From contig CAYFLR010000003.1 of the NCBI GenBank assembly GCA_964343805.1, forward strand, positions 1 to 64,000: a stretch of DNA of 64,000 nucleotides, in the 5' to 3' direction. This stretch comes from CAYFLR01 sp964343805 (GTDB lineage: Bacteria; Bdellovibrionota_B; Oligoflexia; CAYFLR01). Shown here piece by piece: positions 45,206 through 54,325 of this stretch. The notes under the pieces are model-generated. The model was not told the origin of the DNA. It ran no database searches and saw only the letters and a list, made by a program, of their open reading frames with translations. Position numbers and translations under genes: made by a program. Every line of letters begins with the position of its first letter. Position 1 is the stretch's first letter.

Positions 45206-45841
45206 ATGTATAAATTATTCTTCATTGCTTGCTTGGTCTTTCCTTATCAGCTTTTTGCTAATTTTCCTTCCTCATCTTACTGTCAAGATCTAACTTTTGC
45301 AGAAGCCCTTTGTCAGGCCAGTGAAGCCACTTTTGATTTAAACTGTGAAGGTGTCAGCCTTGGTGAAAGTTACTGTTTAGCAGGTGGAGTCCCTAGTATT
45401 ATTTGCCAGGGCGTGAGCCCTGCTGAAGGAATATGCCTTAGCTCTCATCAATCCATGGTTACTTGTGAGGGAGTGACTTTGGGAGAAGCATATTGTCTAT
45501 CTGCTGGCTATGATAGCTTTACCTGCCGAGGAAAAAGTGAAGCAGAAGGTATTTGTATCGCCGGTGGCAATAATCCACCACTTTGTGAGAATGTAACTTT
45601 AGGTGAGGCCTATTGTATGAGAGGGGGAAGTCCTCTAGGCTGTCAGAACCTTACTGTGGGAGAAGGTATCTGTCTCTCTCAAGGTAATCTTTACAGTTTT
45701 TGTGAAAAAATCACCGTGGGTGAGGCCCTTTGTTTAGCTGGTGATAATCTATTTAGTACCTGTCAAGCTTCTACTCCTGCACAGGGAGTTTGTTTAGGTG
45801 GTAGAAAAGCCGTTAATGCACTTCTGCCTTTTTTACAGTAA
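45206..45841 (+). CDS. Secreted cysteine-rich tandem-repeat protein
   Basis: The protein has 211 residues. TAGGAG precedes ATG 45206; a signal peptide of about 18 residues follows. The rest is nine repeats of about 20 residues with the pattern C-x2-(V/L/I/K)-(T/S)-x-(G/A)-E-(A/G)-x-C-(L/I). Units alternate between GEAYC-like and AEGIC-like forms, so the real period is about 40 residues, repeated four times plus one. Each unit carries two cysteines, 18 in all, so the protein is probably a rigid disulfide-stapled rod or solenoid. I know no named family with this repeat. No enzyme motif is present. Confidence 0.75.
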   Translation: MYKLFFIACLVFPYQLFANFPSSSYCQDLTFAEALCQASEATFDLNCEGVSLGESYCLAGGVPSIICQGVSPAEGICLSSHQSMVTCEGVTLGEAYCLSAGYDSFTCRGKSEAEGICIAGGNNPPLCENVTLGEAYCMRGGSPLGCQNLTVGEGICLSQGNLYSFCEKITVGEALCLAGDNLFSTCQASTPAQGVCLGGRKAVNALLPFLQ

Positions 45842-45901
45842 TCAAGTTGAATAATTTCACTAATTTTACTGCTCTGTAATTACCAGGTTTTTCAGAAATT
45901 T

Positions 45902-45929
45902 TAATTCCATTCCCCATTCCTGCCGATAA
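45902..45929 (+). promoter_or_regulatory. FliA-like promoter candidate
   Basis: GCCGATAA (45922-45929) with TAAT (45902-45905) sixteen bases upstream resembles a sigma-28 promoter, one base off in the -35 and one in spacing. It lies 58 bp before the M23 lipoprotein start at 45988. It is weaker than the motif at 22134-22160. Confidence 0.4.
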
Positions 45930-45987
45930 GTTAGGTAGAGCTTTTCAAAAAAGCAATTTAATTCACCCCTCATTATTGGGAGCTATA

Positions 45988-47979
45988 ATGCTAAGTCATA
46001 GGACTAAATGGACTTTTTTTGCCTTTTTTCTGCTGCTCAATTCTTGTGGCCAAAGTCAAAAAATTCTTAAGCGACCCCAGGCGAGTGATAAACAAAGTCA
46101 GTATAATGGACCAGCTCAAACTAAAAAAGAAGCAAGTCCAGTAATTAACCAAGTAGCCTCGTTACTTTCAGGAACATCTAATCAAAGTGTAGGTCAATAC
46201 TTGCAAGCCGATTCTCTTGCTTTGAATCCTGAGAATGCTTTGTCTGATCAAATCCTACGATTTCTTGAACAACAACAGTCTGATATCAACAAATTGGAGC
46301 AGGCATTAACTCAGCTTAACGGGGATAACGCCAAATCATTATTGAATTTGATTAATAAAGAAGTATTTACTTTTTACGACATTGCTATGATTTTAAGCCT
46401 GCCATTAGATCAGCTGCAAAAAGTGAAGTTAAGCACCAATGATTATTTAGTGGTATTCCTATTAAATGCCCGTATGCAAGGTCTTTCTTTTGAAGGTATT
46501 CACTCCGCTCAGGAATTTGGGCAAGATTTTACTACCATTGAAGATATTCTCTCTTTCCAATCGCAATTATCGGCTCAGAGAGAAGCCTACTTGAATCAGC
46601 TACTTAATGAATATCTTCTTTTAAAAGATGGAAAATACTTCCTGAAAAATGCCGATCAACTTAAAAGTGAAATCAACCAAACCAAAGTATTACTTGCCAA
46701 GCTTATTCAGAGTGGACATGAAAATAAACTTGATCTCTCCTTGCTAAAAAAGAGCCTTTTTAACTCAAACATCAGAAATAAAATTGCATTGTTTTTAGAA
46801 ATCATCCAAATGAATCAACACATACTCCAAGAAGAAAATTTGGCTTTGGCGCTCTTTCTAGCACCCGCTAATGATGAATTCATAGATGAAGTAGAAGAAT
46901 CGCCTTTTTCTTTAGTGCAGACAATGATGGAAGAAATTGATCCTCGTGATAAATATCTTTACAAAGACGGATATCGAAGTGGTCGACCTGAAATGAAATC
47001 GGAAGTGGTAGAACTCCAGGAAAAGTTAAATGAAATGCTCAACGGAAACCTTGAAGCAGATGGTTATTATGGCCCAGACACGGTAGCTGCTGTAGAACAA
47101 GCCCAAAGAGTAATGAACTTTCAACCCCAAGGTGAAAGAGTGTCTGAAAATTTCTATGCGGAATTGAGTCGTCGAGTGGATGCTGGTGATACTATGAAAA
47201 GTGCTCTCTCTACCCCACCAGTAAAAGTTTCTGAAGCTGTGACTTATCCTCCTCTTCCAAATGTCGCTCCATTAAGAGTTCCTGAGCCAGAACCTCAACC
47301 ACCATTACCCAACGTCTCTCCCAGGAGGGTTCCAGAGAACGTAGCTACTCCTCCATTGCCTAATGTGCCACCTAGAAAGGTCGAAGATGTGGCAGCAGTC
47401 ACTCCAGTACCAGCTACTTTCTCTGGAACCACTCCCCCACTGCCCAATGTGGCCCCTAAAAGAAATGAGTTCATCTCCAATTTAAACAATGGTGAAGGGG
47501 TGTTTCCTTTAAAAACTTCGGTTCCGGGTTTTCAAAGTGGAGATGCCAGAAGATATTACGGTGCTTATAGGACATCCACTCGGATGCATGCAGGCGTTGA
47601 TTTAGTAGCTCCTGCAGGAACTAAGGTTTATGCTTCAAGGCCAGGAATTATCAGAGAAGTGGGGCATCGGTTTTATAAATCGAGTGTTTCGGTGGTGGTA
47701 GAGCATGATGATGGAACCGTAATCCGCTATGGTGAGGTGAAAAATAGTTTTCCCGCAGGAATCAAAGTGGGAGAGCGAGTTGAGATGGGACAACATATTG
47801 GATATGTCTCCAGAGATAGCGGTATGCTTCATTTAGAAATGTTCAGAAATCCATATAACACAGGTCGCCTCTATAATCCCAACAGCCCTTTTAAAAGAAG
47901 AGATGATCTTTTAGATCCCACTACCTATATGCAAAACCTCCATGACCGTATGCTAGCGCAGCGAGTGTCGCCAAAATAG
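45988..47979 (+). CDS. Lipoprotein with peptidoglycan-binding and M23 domains
   Basis: The protein has 663 residues from ATG 45988 (GGGAG six bases upstream). Lipobox LLLNSC. Residues about 60-310 are helical and unrecognised. A PG_binding_1-type domain is near 340-390 (LQEKLNEMLNG...DGYYGPDTVAAV). A proline-rich linker with four PPLPNV repeats follows, then an M23 (LytM) domain at the C-terminus. Its HAGVD metal motif is present near residue 535, but the second motif reads SGMLHLE; the first His of the usual HxH is Met, so activity may be lost or altered. Likely function is binding or cutting cell-wall peptides at the outer membrane, as in division or predation. Confidence 0.83.
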   Translation: MLSHRTKWTFFAFFLLLNSCGQSQKILKRPQASDKQSQYNGPAQTKKEASPVINQVASLLSGTSNQSVGQYLQADSLALNPENALSDQILRFLEQQQSDINKLEQALTQLNGDNAKSLLNLINKEVFTFYDIAMILSLPLDQLQKVKLSTNDYLVVFLLNARMQGLSFEGIHSAQEFGQDFTTIEDILSFQSQLSAQREAYLNQLLNEYLLLKDGKYFLKNADQLKSEINQTKVLLAKLIQSGHENKLDLSLLKKSLFNSNIRNKIALFLEIIQMNQHILQEENLALALFLAPANDEFIDEVEESPFSLVQTMMEEIDPRDKYLYKDGYRSGRPEMKSEVVELQEKLNEMLNGNLEADGYYGPDTVAAVEQAQRVMNFQPQGERVSENFYAELSRRVDAGDTMKSALSTPPVKVSEAVTYPPLPNVAPLRVPEPEPQPPLPNVSPRRVPENVATPPLPNVPPRKVEDVAAVTPVPATFSGTTPPLPNVAPKRNEFISNLNNGEGVFPLKTSVPGFQSGDARRYYGAYRTSTRMHAGVDLVAPAGTKVYASRPGIIREVGHRFYKSSVSVVVEHDDGTVIRYGEVKNSFPAGIKVGERVEMGQHIGYVSRDSGMLHLEMFRNPYNTGRLYNPNSPFKRRDDLLDPTTYMQNLHDRMLAQRVSPK

Positions 47980-48156
47980 ACTCTCATTAGATAATTGAAT
48001 AATCTGAACGGCATCATTAATAATGATCGGTGTGGTTATTATATATCTAGCCTTCGTTCCTCTGTGAGGAATCTGTTTTGATTCTTTTCATGCTTTAAAC
48101 AAATCCATTAGTTAGGTAAGATTATATATTGCAGAAATTAAATTTAAGGAGCTGCT
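47980..48156. promoter_or_regulatory. Intergenic region upstream of icd
   Basis: This 177-bp region has a perfect 7-1-7 palindrome at 48013-48027 (ATCATTA-A-TAATGAT), a possible operator for the isocitrate dehydrogenase gene, though chance is not excluded. AAGGAG serves the start at 48157. Confidence 0.35.
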
Positions 48157-50385
48157 ATGACCACTGCAAAAATAATATGGACTAAAATAGACGAAGCCCC
48201 TGCTTTAGCTACCCATTCATTACTTCCCATAGTAAAGGCCTATGCCAAAGCTGCGGGAGTGGAGGTTGAAACTAAAGACATTTCCCTTGCTGGTCGTATT
48301 ATAGCTAACTTTCCAGATAACCTTACTGAGGATCAAAAGATTCCTGATTATCTCAGCGAGTTAGGAGCATTAGCCAAGTCTCCTGCAGCCAATATTATTA
48401 AGCTACCCAATATCAGTGCTTCCATTCCTCAATTGCAAAAAGCCATAAAAGAGTTGCAAGAGAAAGGGTATAAAATCCCAGATTATCCAGAGGAAGCTTC
48501 TACCGAAGAGGAAAAGCAGCTGCAGAAACGATTTGCCAAAGTTCTGGGTTCAGCGGTAAATCCTGTGCTAAGAGAGGGAAATTCAGATCGGCGCTCAGCC
48601 ACCTCGGTAAAAAAATTCTTTCAAAAGAATCCTCATCGCATGATGAAACCATGGCCAGAAGATTCTAAGTCAAAGGTGGGTCACATGCAGCAAGGGGATT
48701 TTTTCGGAAGTGAATCCTCTCTCACTATGGAAGATGGTCGAGCGGTTGATATTATTTTCCAAGCTAAGAGTGGGGCTTCTAAAGTTTTGAAAGAGGGGCT
48801 GGATTTGTTAGAGGGAGAGGTGGTTGATACCTCTGTTATGAGTGCTCAAGCTCTGAGAGATTTTTATGCAGAACAGATTGCCATCGCTAAAAAAGAAGGC
48901 TTGCTTTTATCTCTGCATTTAAAAGCCACCATGATGAAAGTGTCTGATCCTATTTTATTTGGTCATTGTGTGGAGGTTTACTTTGACCAGGTGATCACCA
49001 AACATCGAGCCGCTCTGAATGAGGTGGGGGTGAATTGTAATAATGGCTTTGCTGATTTACTTGCAAAGATTGAAAAACTCTCCGCTGAGCAAAAGCAAAC
49101 CATTCTATCCGACATAGAACAAGCTTATAAAGATCAACCGGCCTTGGCCATGGTGGATTCTGCCAAAGGGATAACCAATTTACATCTGCCTAATAATGTT
49201 ATTGTGGATGCCTCCATGCCCAATGTGGTGAGAGATGGTGGCAAAATGTGGAATGCGGATGATAAGTTGCAAGATACCTTAGCCGTCATACCAGATCGTT
49301 GCTATTCCACTATGTACCAGGCGGTTATCGAAGATTGTCAAAAGAACGGTCAATTTGATCCTGCCACCATGGGAAGTGTTTCTAATGTGGGCCTGATGGC
49401 CAAAAAAGCGGAAGAATACGGATCTCATGATAAGACCTTTGAAGCTACCGAAGATGGAGTTATGGAGGTGGTGGATAAAATGGGAGCCACTCTTCTTCAG
49501 CAGCAAGTGCAAAAGGGAGATGTGTTTCGTATGTGCCAAACCAAGGATGAATCTATCCGTGACTGGGTTAAGCTAGCAGTTAATCGATCGAAAGCCTCAT
49601 CGAGTCCCGCTGTATTCTGGCTGGATAGTAAGAGGAGTCACGATCAGCAAATTATTAAGAAAACGGAAAAATATTTAAAAGATCATGATACCTCTCATTG
49701 TGAAATAAAGATCTTAGCTCCGGTTGAAGCAATGCACTATACTGTTGCCAGAGTCCGTGAAGGAAAGGACACCATTTCGGCCACCGGAAATGTACTAAGA
49801 GACTATCTTACCGATCTCTTTCCTATTTTAGAATTAGGCACCAGCGCCAAAATGCTCTCTATAGTACCACTTTTAAATGGAGGGGGATTGTTTGAAACAG
49901 GAGCTGGCGGATCTGCTCCCAAACATGTGGAGCAGTTTCTAGGTGAAGGCCATTTGCGATGGGATTCTTTAGGAGAATTCTGCGCCCTAGTTCCTTCTTT
50001 TGAACATATTGCTAACTCAACGGGGAATGATAAAGCCAAAATTCTTGCCAGTACACTAGATCTAGCAATTGGTAAGCTTTTAGAAAGTGGGAATTCTCCT
50101 TCTAGAAAAGTAAATGAAATTGATAATCGGGGCAGCCATTTTTATATTGCACTTTACTGGGCAGAAGCATTAGCTAATCAATCGGATGATACGGATCTTA
50201 AGTCAACGTTTACTTCTATTCACAAAGCTTTAAGTGATAGTGAGCAGGTGATAGCTGATGAGTTACTCAAGGCTCAAGGTTCCAAAGTGGATATCGGTGG
50301 ATATTTCTATCCCGACCCAGTAAAAACCGCAGCTGCCATGCGTCCTAGCCCTGCCTTCAATCAAATTATAGATGGTTTAAACTAA
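48157..50385 (+). CDS. icd: NADP-dependent isocitrate dehydrogenase, monomeric type
   Basis: The protein has 742 residues, the normal size for the monomeric enzyme, twice that of the dimeric form. AAGGAG precedes ATG 48157. Recognisable blocks include REGNSDRRS near residue 138, HLKATMMKVSDPILFGH near 255, and GGLFETGAGGSAPKHVEQ near 575, which together form the substrate and metal site. It converts isocitrate to 2-oxoglutarate in the TCA cycle, producing NADPH. The monomeric form occurs in scattered Proteobacteria and relatives. It appears to be monocistronic. Confidence 0.96.
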   Translation: MTTAKIIWTKIDEAPALATHSLLPIVKAYAKAAGVEVETKDISLAGRIIANFPDNLTEDQKIPDYLSELGALAKSPAANIIKLPNISASIPQLQKAIKELQEKGYKIPDYPEEASTEEEKQLQKRFAKVLGSAVNPVLREGNSDRRSATSVKKFFQKNPHRMMKPWPEDSKSKVGHMQQGDFFGSESSLTMEDGRAVDIIFQAKSGASKVLKEGLDLLEGEVVDTSVMSAQALRDFYAEQIAIAKKEGLLLSLHLKATMMKVSDPILFGHCVEVYFDQVITKHRAALNEVGVNCNNGFADLLAKIEKLSAEQKQTILSDIEQAYKDQPALAMVDSAKGITNLHLPNNVIVDASMPNVVRDGGKMWNADDKLQDTLAVIPDRCYSTMYQAVIEDCQKNGQFDPATMGSVSNVGLMAKKAEEYGSHDKTFEATEDGVMEVVDKMGATLLQQQVQKGDVFRMCQTKDESIRDWVKLAVNRSKASSSPAVFWLDSKRSHDQQIIKKTEKYLKDHDTSHCEIKILAPVEAMHYTVARVREGKDTISATGNVLRDYLTDLFPILELGTSAKMLSIVPLLNGGGLFETGAGGSAPKHVEQFLGEGHLRWDSLGEFCALVPSFEHIANSTGNDKAKILASTLDLAIGKLLESGNSPSRKVNEIDNRGSHFYIALYWAEALANQSDDTDLKSTFTSIHKALSDSEQVIADELLKAQGSKVDIGGYFYPDPVKTAAAMRPSPAFNQIIDGLN

Positions 50386-50452
50386 ATATTTCATTGCGCC
50401 TTCCTGATAGACAGATTACAATCCCTATTAAAATACATTAAGGAGGATGGTT

Positions 50453-50896
50453 ATGTTAAAAATGGTTATCATTTTGGGGTGTTTCTTTTACCTGATACCC
50501 GAGGTTGTAGAGGCTAAAGTTCATGGAAATATTAATTCAACAGATACGCGTTCCTCGTTTGCCATTAGCAGAGATGGAGATGATTCCCGCCTGTATAAGA
50601 AAATGAAGGCAAAGTTAGACTTTTTGGGAAGAAAAACCATTTTGCAAAAAGATGGCAACTTTCGCCTCATGTGTTCTTTGATTAATTGCTCCTCATTTGT
50701 AATTAAAAATGACAATGCTGAAATCAGCTTTGAAGATGATTATGTCTATTATCGCCTAGAAGATGAAGCGGCCTATGAAATCACTCAGCAGTTTAAGCTG
50801 GAGCCCAATGAAGAATGGAAATACGTTTCATCTGATGAGAAGTTAAGAATTACAGCCACCGAAAAGCTTTTCATTTTCCAATATGGTGAGAAGTAA
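50453..50896 (+). CDS. Small secreted protein of unknown function
   Basis: The protein has 147 residues from ATG 50453; AGGAGG ends six bases upstream, whereas ATG 50447 touches it and cannot be used. A signal peptide (to about residue 21, VVEA) is present. The mature part has a cysteine pair (MCSLINCSS) and is otherwise mixed and basic, ending in a beta-type segment. No family is recognised. It converges on the glycosyltransferase gene with 3 bp between. Confidence 0.68.
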   Translation: MLKMVIILGCFFYLIPEVVEAKVHGNINSTDTRSSFAISRDGDDSRLYKKMKAKLDFLGRKTILQKDGNFRLMCSLINCSSFVIKNDNAEISFEDDYVYYRLEDEAAYEITQQFKLEPNEEWKYVSSDEKLRITATEKLFIFQYGEK

Positions 50897-50899
50897 ACA

Positions 50900-51997
50900 T
50901 TACTTATTTAATCTCTCATTATCTTGAATATCCATCCACATGGCAAAGAAAAGAGCCTGTAGGGCAGATATAGAAAAGAAGCTAGTCATAAGCAAATACT
51001 GGGGGGAGGTCACCTTCCCCTCTTGAAAGAAATTGCCTAGGATATGAAAAATAAGCGATACATCCACTAAGGCTAACAAGAAAGCTAAATGATAAAAGAG
51101 AAAGAGTGGATGGAAGTTTTGTAAGAAATACTTTTTCCAGAGCCTTTCAAAAAAGCATCGAAGTAGTAATAAACTAATTTTAGGAATAACCTTGGGAATC
51201 TTCATTTTCGAAGCTTCACCCACTTTATAGACCGGTTTTATAATTATTTCTTTGATGGTGCAGTTGGCGATATTTAGTTTGGTCAAAATATCATTGGGGA
51301 CCCCATAAGAGGGATAAATCTTCGGGAGTTCAATTAAATTGATGGCATGTTTAGAAAGGGCTGTGTAGCCCGTTTGAGTGTCAGAAACCTGCCAATAACC
51401 TGAGGCCACTTTAGTCATAATGGTTAACACTGAATTGCCAAAGTACCTTGATTTAGGAATGATGTGTTTGGCAGAAGGGTGATGGAGTCTATTTCCTTTG
51501 ACGTAATCCACTTCATCGTAGACTACTGGATTACAAATGGACTCCAGTTCCGCCGGATCCATTTGACCATCCCCTGCCATAACGGCAGTACAATCTACAT
51601 TGTTATCTTTGCACCATTTATATCCTCTGGCAATGGCACCACCCACTCCACTATTTTTGAGCATGTTGATCAGAATGATGCGATCCTTATCGGGAGTTTG
51701 ATTGGCTATTTGGGAGGGGACAAAGAACTCTATCTCTTGCTGATTCATGGCGGCCACAATTTCATCCGCTCGATTATAAATAGAGGAGGTCAGTGACTCT
51801 TTTTGTGCCAAGGGAGTGAGAGGAGTTTCATCCTCTTTGATCAATTTTTCAACCACCTGACTGGTCTGGTCAGTGGAGTGATCATTAACGACAATGATTC
51901 GATCTACAAAAGAGGGCATTCCTTTAATGACCATCTCAATTTGAGTTTCTTCATTGTAAGAGGGAACTACAACAGCAATAGTTTTATTATTTAACAC
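50900..51997 (-). CDS. GT2-family glycosyltransferase with C-terminal membrane anchor
   Basis: The protein has 365 residues from GTG 51997 (AAGGAG upstream). VVVPSYNEE near residue 10 and VVNDHSTDQT near 36 are the GT-A fold donor site, and MAGDGQMDP near 140 holds the metal-binding DxD-like group. An unusual insert of about 60 residues (about 55-110) separates them. Two membrane helices follow near 300-320 and 335-355, as in polyprenyl-phosphate sugar transferases of the DPM1/GtrB type. It probably makes a lipid-linked sugar or extends a polysaccharide. It is divergent from wecB by about 145 bp. Confidence 0.87.
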   Translation of the reverse strand: MLNNKTIAVVVPSYNEETQIEMVIKGMPSFVDRIIVVNDHSTDQTSQVVEKLIKEDETPLTPLAQKESLTSSIYNRADEIVAAMNQQEIEFFVPSQIANQTPDKDRIILINMLKNSGVGGAIARGYKWCKDNNVDCTAVMAGDGQMDPAELESICNPVVYDEVDYVKGNRLHHPSAKHIIPKSRYFGNSVLTIMTKVASGYWQVSDTQTGYTALSKHAINLIELPKIYPSYGVPNDILTKLNIANCTIKEIIIKPVYKVGEASKMKIPKVIPKISLLLLRCFFERLWKKYFLQNFHPLFLFYHLAFLLALVDVSLIFHILGNFFQEGKVTSPQYLLMTSFFSISALQALFFAMWMDIQDNERLNK

Positions 51998-52141
51998 GAG
52001 TCTTCTCCTTTATCCTGCATGATCAGAATTTTTTGTACCATAGGGATCTTCCTTTGTAATCAATAATCATCAAACGTTTGAATTAAGCTTGAAATAATGA
52101 TAATTACAACTTCTTTGTTAAATACTTAAAGAGATAACAAG

Positions 52142-53218
52142 ATGAAAATTATTACGGTACTGGGAGCAAGACCCCAATTTATAAAAGCAGCCGTTCTAAG
52201 TCGATTATTAAAAAATTCTCAGATTACTGAGACTATTATTCACACCGGTCAACACTACGATGACAATATGTCAAAGCGCTTTTTTGATGAAATGGATATT
52301 CCAACTCCTCATTATAATTTGCAGATTAATAATGCATCCCATGGTGCTATGACGGGTCGGATGTTGGAACAAATTGAAAAAATCATCATTAAAGAATCAC
52401 CTGATTTAACGGTGGTTTATGGAGATACAAACTCGACTTTAGCAGGTGCTCTTTCATCGGCTAAATTGAATATTCCTGTTGCTCACATAGAAGCTGGTTT
52501 AAGAAGTTTTAACATGAAAATGCCAGAGGAAATAAATCGTATTTTGACAGATAGAGTTAGCTCTATTCTTTTTTGCCCAACTGATATAGCTGTAAAAAAC
52601 TTAAGAAAAGAAGGGTTTGATTGTTTTGACTGTAAGGTTAAAAAAGTAGGCGATGTTATGCAAGATGCAGCCTATTACTATGCTAAAAAGTCGGAAACAA
52701 AGTCTAGTATCTTAAACGAATTAAATTTAGATGCTGGTAAATTCATAATTTGTACTATTCACAGACAAGAGAGTACTAATAACGTTGAAAAACTGATTGA
52801 AATTATTAAAGCGATAGAAGAGATTAATAAACATTTAAGAGTCGTTGTCCCTCTTCATCCCAGAACAAAAGTCATCTTAAACGAAAACAATATCCTCCCT
52901 AAATTTGAAACTATACCACCTGTAGGATACTTCGATATTATTCAACTACTGAAAAACTGTAGGATGGTTATTACTGATAGCGGAGGTTTACAAAAAGAGG
53001 CTTTTTTCTTTAAAAAGATGTGTTTGACATTAAGAGAAGAGACGGAATGGATGGAATTGGTGGATGGAGGTTATAACTTTTTAGGTGGTCATAGTTTTAA
53101 CAATATAATGCGGAATTATGAAAAATGTCTTAACAGTACACCTTCCTTCACAGAAAATTATTATGGTAATGGTAGTGCTGGAAGTAATATAATGAAAAAC
53201 CTAGTAGCCTTATCTTAG
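52142..53218 (+). CDS. wecB: UDP-N-acetylglucosamine 2-epimerase (non-hydrolysing)
   Basis: The protein has 358 residues, close to the family length. Motifs: GARPQFIKAA at the start, GDTNSTLAGAL near residue 92, HIEAGLRSF near 117, CTIHRQES near 203 and DSGGLQKEAFF near 280. It interconverts UDP-GlcNAc and UDP-ManNAc for surface polysaccharide. It and the next gene look more AT-rich than their neighbours, with runs of AAA and ATT codons, a common sign of exchanged polysaccharide genes. TTG of the next gene follows by 11 bp. Confidence 0.93.
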   Translation: MKIITVLGARPQFIKAAVLSRLLKNSQITETIIHTGQHYDDNMSKRFFDEMDIPTPHYNLQINNASHGAMTGRMLEQIEKIIIKESPDLTVVYGDTNSTLAGALSSAKLNIPVAHIEAGLRSFNMKMPEEINRILTDRVSSILFCPTDIAVKNLRKEGFDCFDCKVKKVGDVMQDAAYYYAKKSETKSSILNELNLDAGKFIICTIHRQESTNNVEKLIEIIKAIEEINKHLRVVVPLHPRTKVILNENNILPKFETIPPVGYFDIIQLLKNCRMVITDSGGLQKEAFFFKKMCLTLREETEWMELVDGGYNFLGGHSFNNIMRNYEKCLNSTPSFTENYYGNGSAGSNIMKNLVALS

Positions 53219-53229
53219 AGGAGATTTCT

Positions 53230-54252
53230 TTGGCAAGTATACTTTTTGATATAGGTCACCCTGCCCATGTCCATCTACTACGTAACTTTATAAAAAGACT
53301 TATAAAGCAAGGAGACAAAGTCATAATTGTCACTCGAGATAAAGAGATGACAAACGAATTGCTGGAACATTATAAACTCGATTACCAATGTATAAGTGTT
53401 GCTAAGCCAGGGTTGTTAGGTAAGTTTTTTGAGCTAATTCAAAGGACTTACAAAATAATGCGACTTCATCAAAAGTATCAGTTTGATAGTGCTTGGGGAA
53501 CTTCTGTTTCGATTGGTTTTCTGTCTCTCTTTTACAAAGTTAAATCCTATAATCTAAATGAAGATGATGATGCAACTGTTCCTTTTTATAGTTGGTTAGC
53601 CTATCCTTTTTCTACGAAGATATTGAACCCAGATTGTATTAAATATAACCGATGGGCAGACAAAAGAATTCTATACAATTCCTACCATGAACTGGCATAT
53701 CTGCATCCAGATAACTTCACTCTTGATGAGAGAATATTACAGACATATGACCTTGCAAAAGGAAAATATATTGTTTTTCGCTTTTCAGCTCTGTCAGCAC
53801 ATCATGATCTCAACGCAAAAGGGCTTTCAAAAGAAATTTTTGAAAAAATCCTTAACTTCTGTGGTAATTATAAAATAGTCAAATCGGTTGAAAAAGAAAA
53901 AAATCATTCATTTAAATCCTGGCATATGCATCACATTTTAGCTGGTGCAAAGATGATTATATCAGACTCACAGACTATGAGTATTGAGGCAGCTGTGCTT
54001 GGCGTTCCTTCTCTTAGGATTAATTCATTTATGGGGAAGTCAACGGTCTTAGACGAACTTGAATTTAAGTATCAGCTAACCGTTGGTTTATATCCTCACC
54101 AAGAAGAAAAGATTTTGAATACGGTAAAAAGTATAATTAACTCATCTAGCTCTGGTAAACTTTGGGAAGAAAAGTGCTGTAAGTTGTATAGAGATAAGGT
54201 GGGCTTAAATGAGTGGCTTTATAATTTTTATCGTTCCACACGTATGCCTTGA
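53230..54252 (+). CDS. DUF354-family protein (glycosyltransferase-like)
   Basis: The protein has 340 residues from TTG 53230 (GAGGAG upstream). The start ILFDIGHPAHVHLLRN is the DUF354 signature, and the late segment MIISDSQTMSIEAAVLGVPSLR resembles the donor site of GT-B enzymes. The family is usually found in polysaccharide loci and is thought to transfer a sugar; the reaction is unproven. AT-rich like wecB. It forms an operon with wecB and probably with the aminotransferase 73 bp downstream. Confidence 0.85.
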   Translation: MASILFDIGHPAHVHLLRNFIKRLIKQGDKVIIVTRDKEMTNELLEHYKLDYQCISVAKPGLLGKFFELIQRTYKIMRLHQKYQFDSAWGTSVSIGFLSLFYKVKSYNLNEDDDATVPFYSWLAYPFSTKILNPDCIKYNRWADKRILYNSYHELAYLHPDNFTLDERILQTYDLAKGKYIVFRFSALSAHHDLNAKGLSKEIFEKILNFCGNYKIVKSVEKEKNHSFKSWHMHHILAGAKMIISDSQTMSIEAAVLGVPSLRINSFMGKSTVLDELEFKYQLTVGLYPHQEEKILNTVKSIINSSSSGKLWEEKCCKLYRDKVGLNEWLYNFYRSTRMP

Positions 54253-54325
54253 TCTTGAAGGTCTTATTGATTGCTTTTCAATATTATAAGACAAAATGGC
54301 CTTAACCCAGATAAAGGAGATTATC

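Noticed and set aside
1705..48027. 7-1-7 palindromes at 1705, 44492 and 48013 as a shared operator
   Set aside because: Their sequences differ, and about four such palindromes are expected by chance in 64 kb. I keep them only as notes on intergenic regions.
54296..54325. Upstream ATG 54296 as start of the aminotransferase
   Set aside because: There is no ribosome site before it, whereas AAAGGAG sits correctly before GTG 54326.
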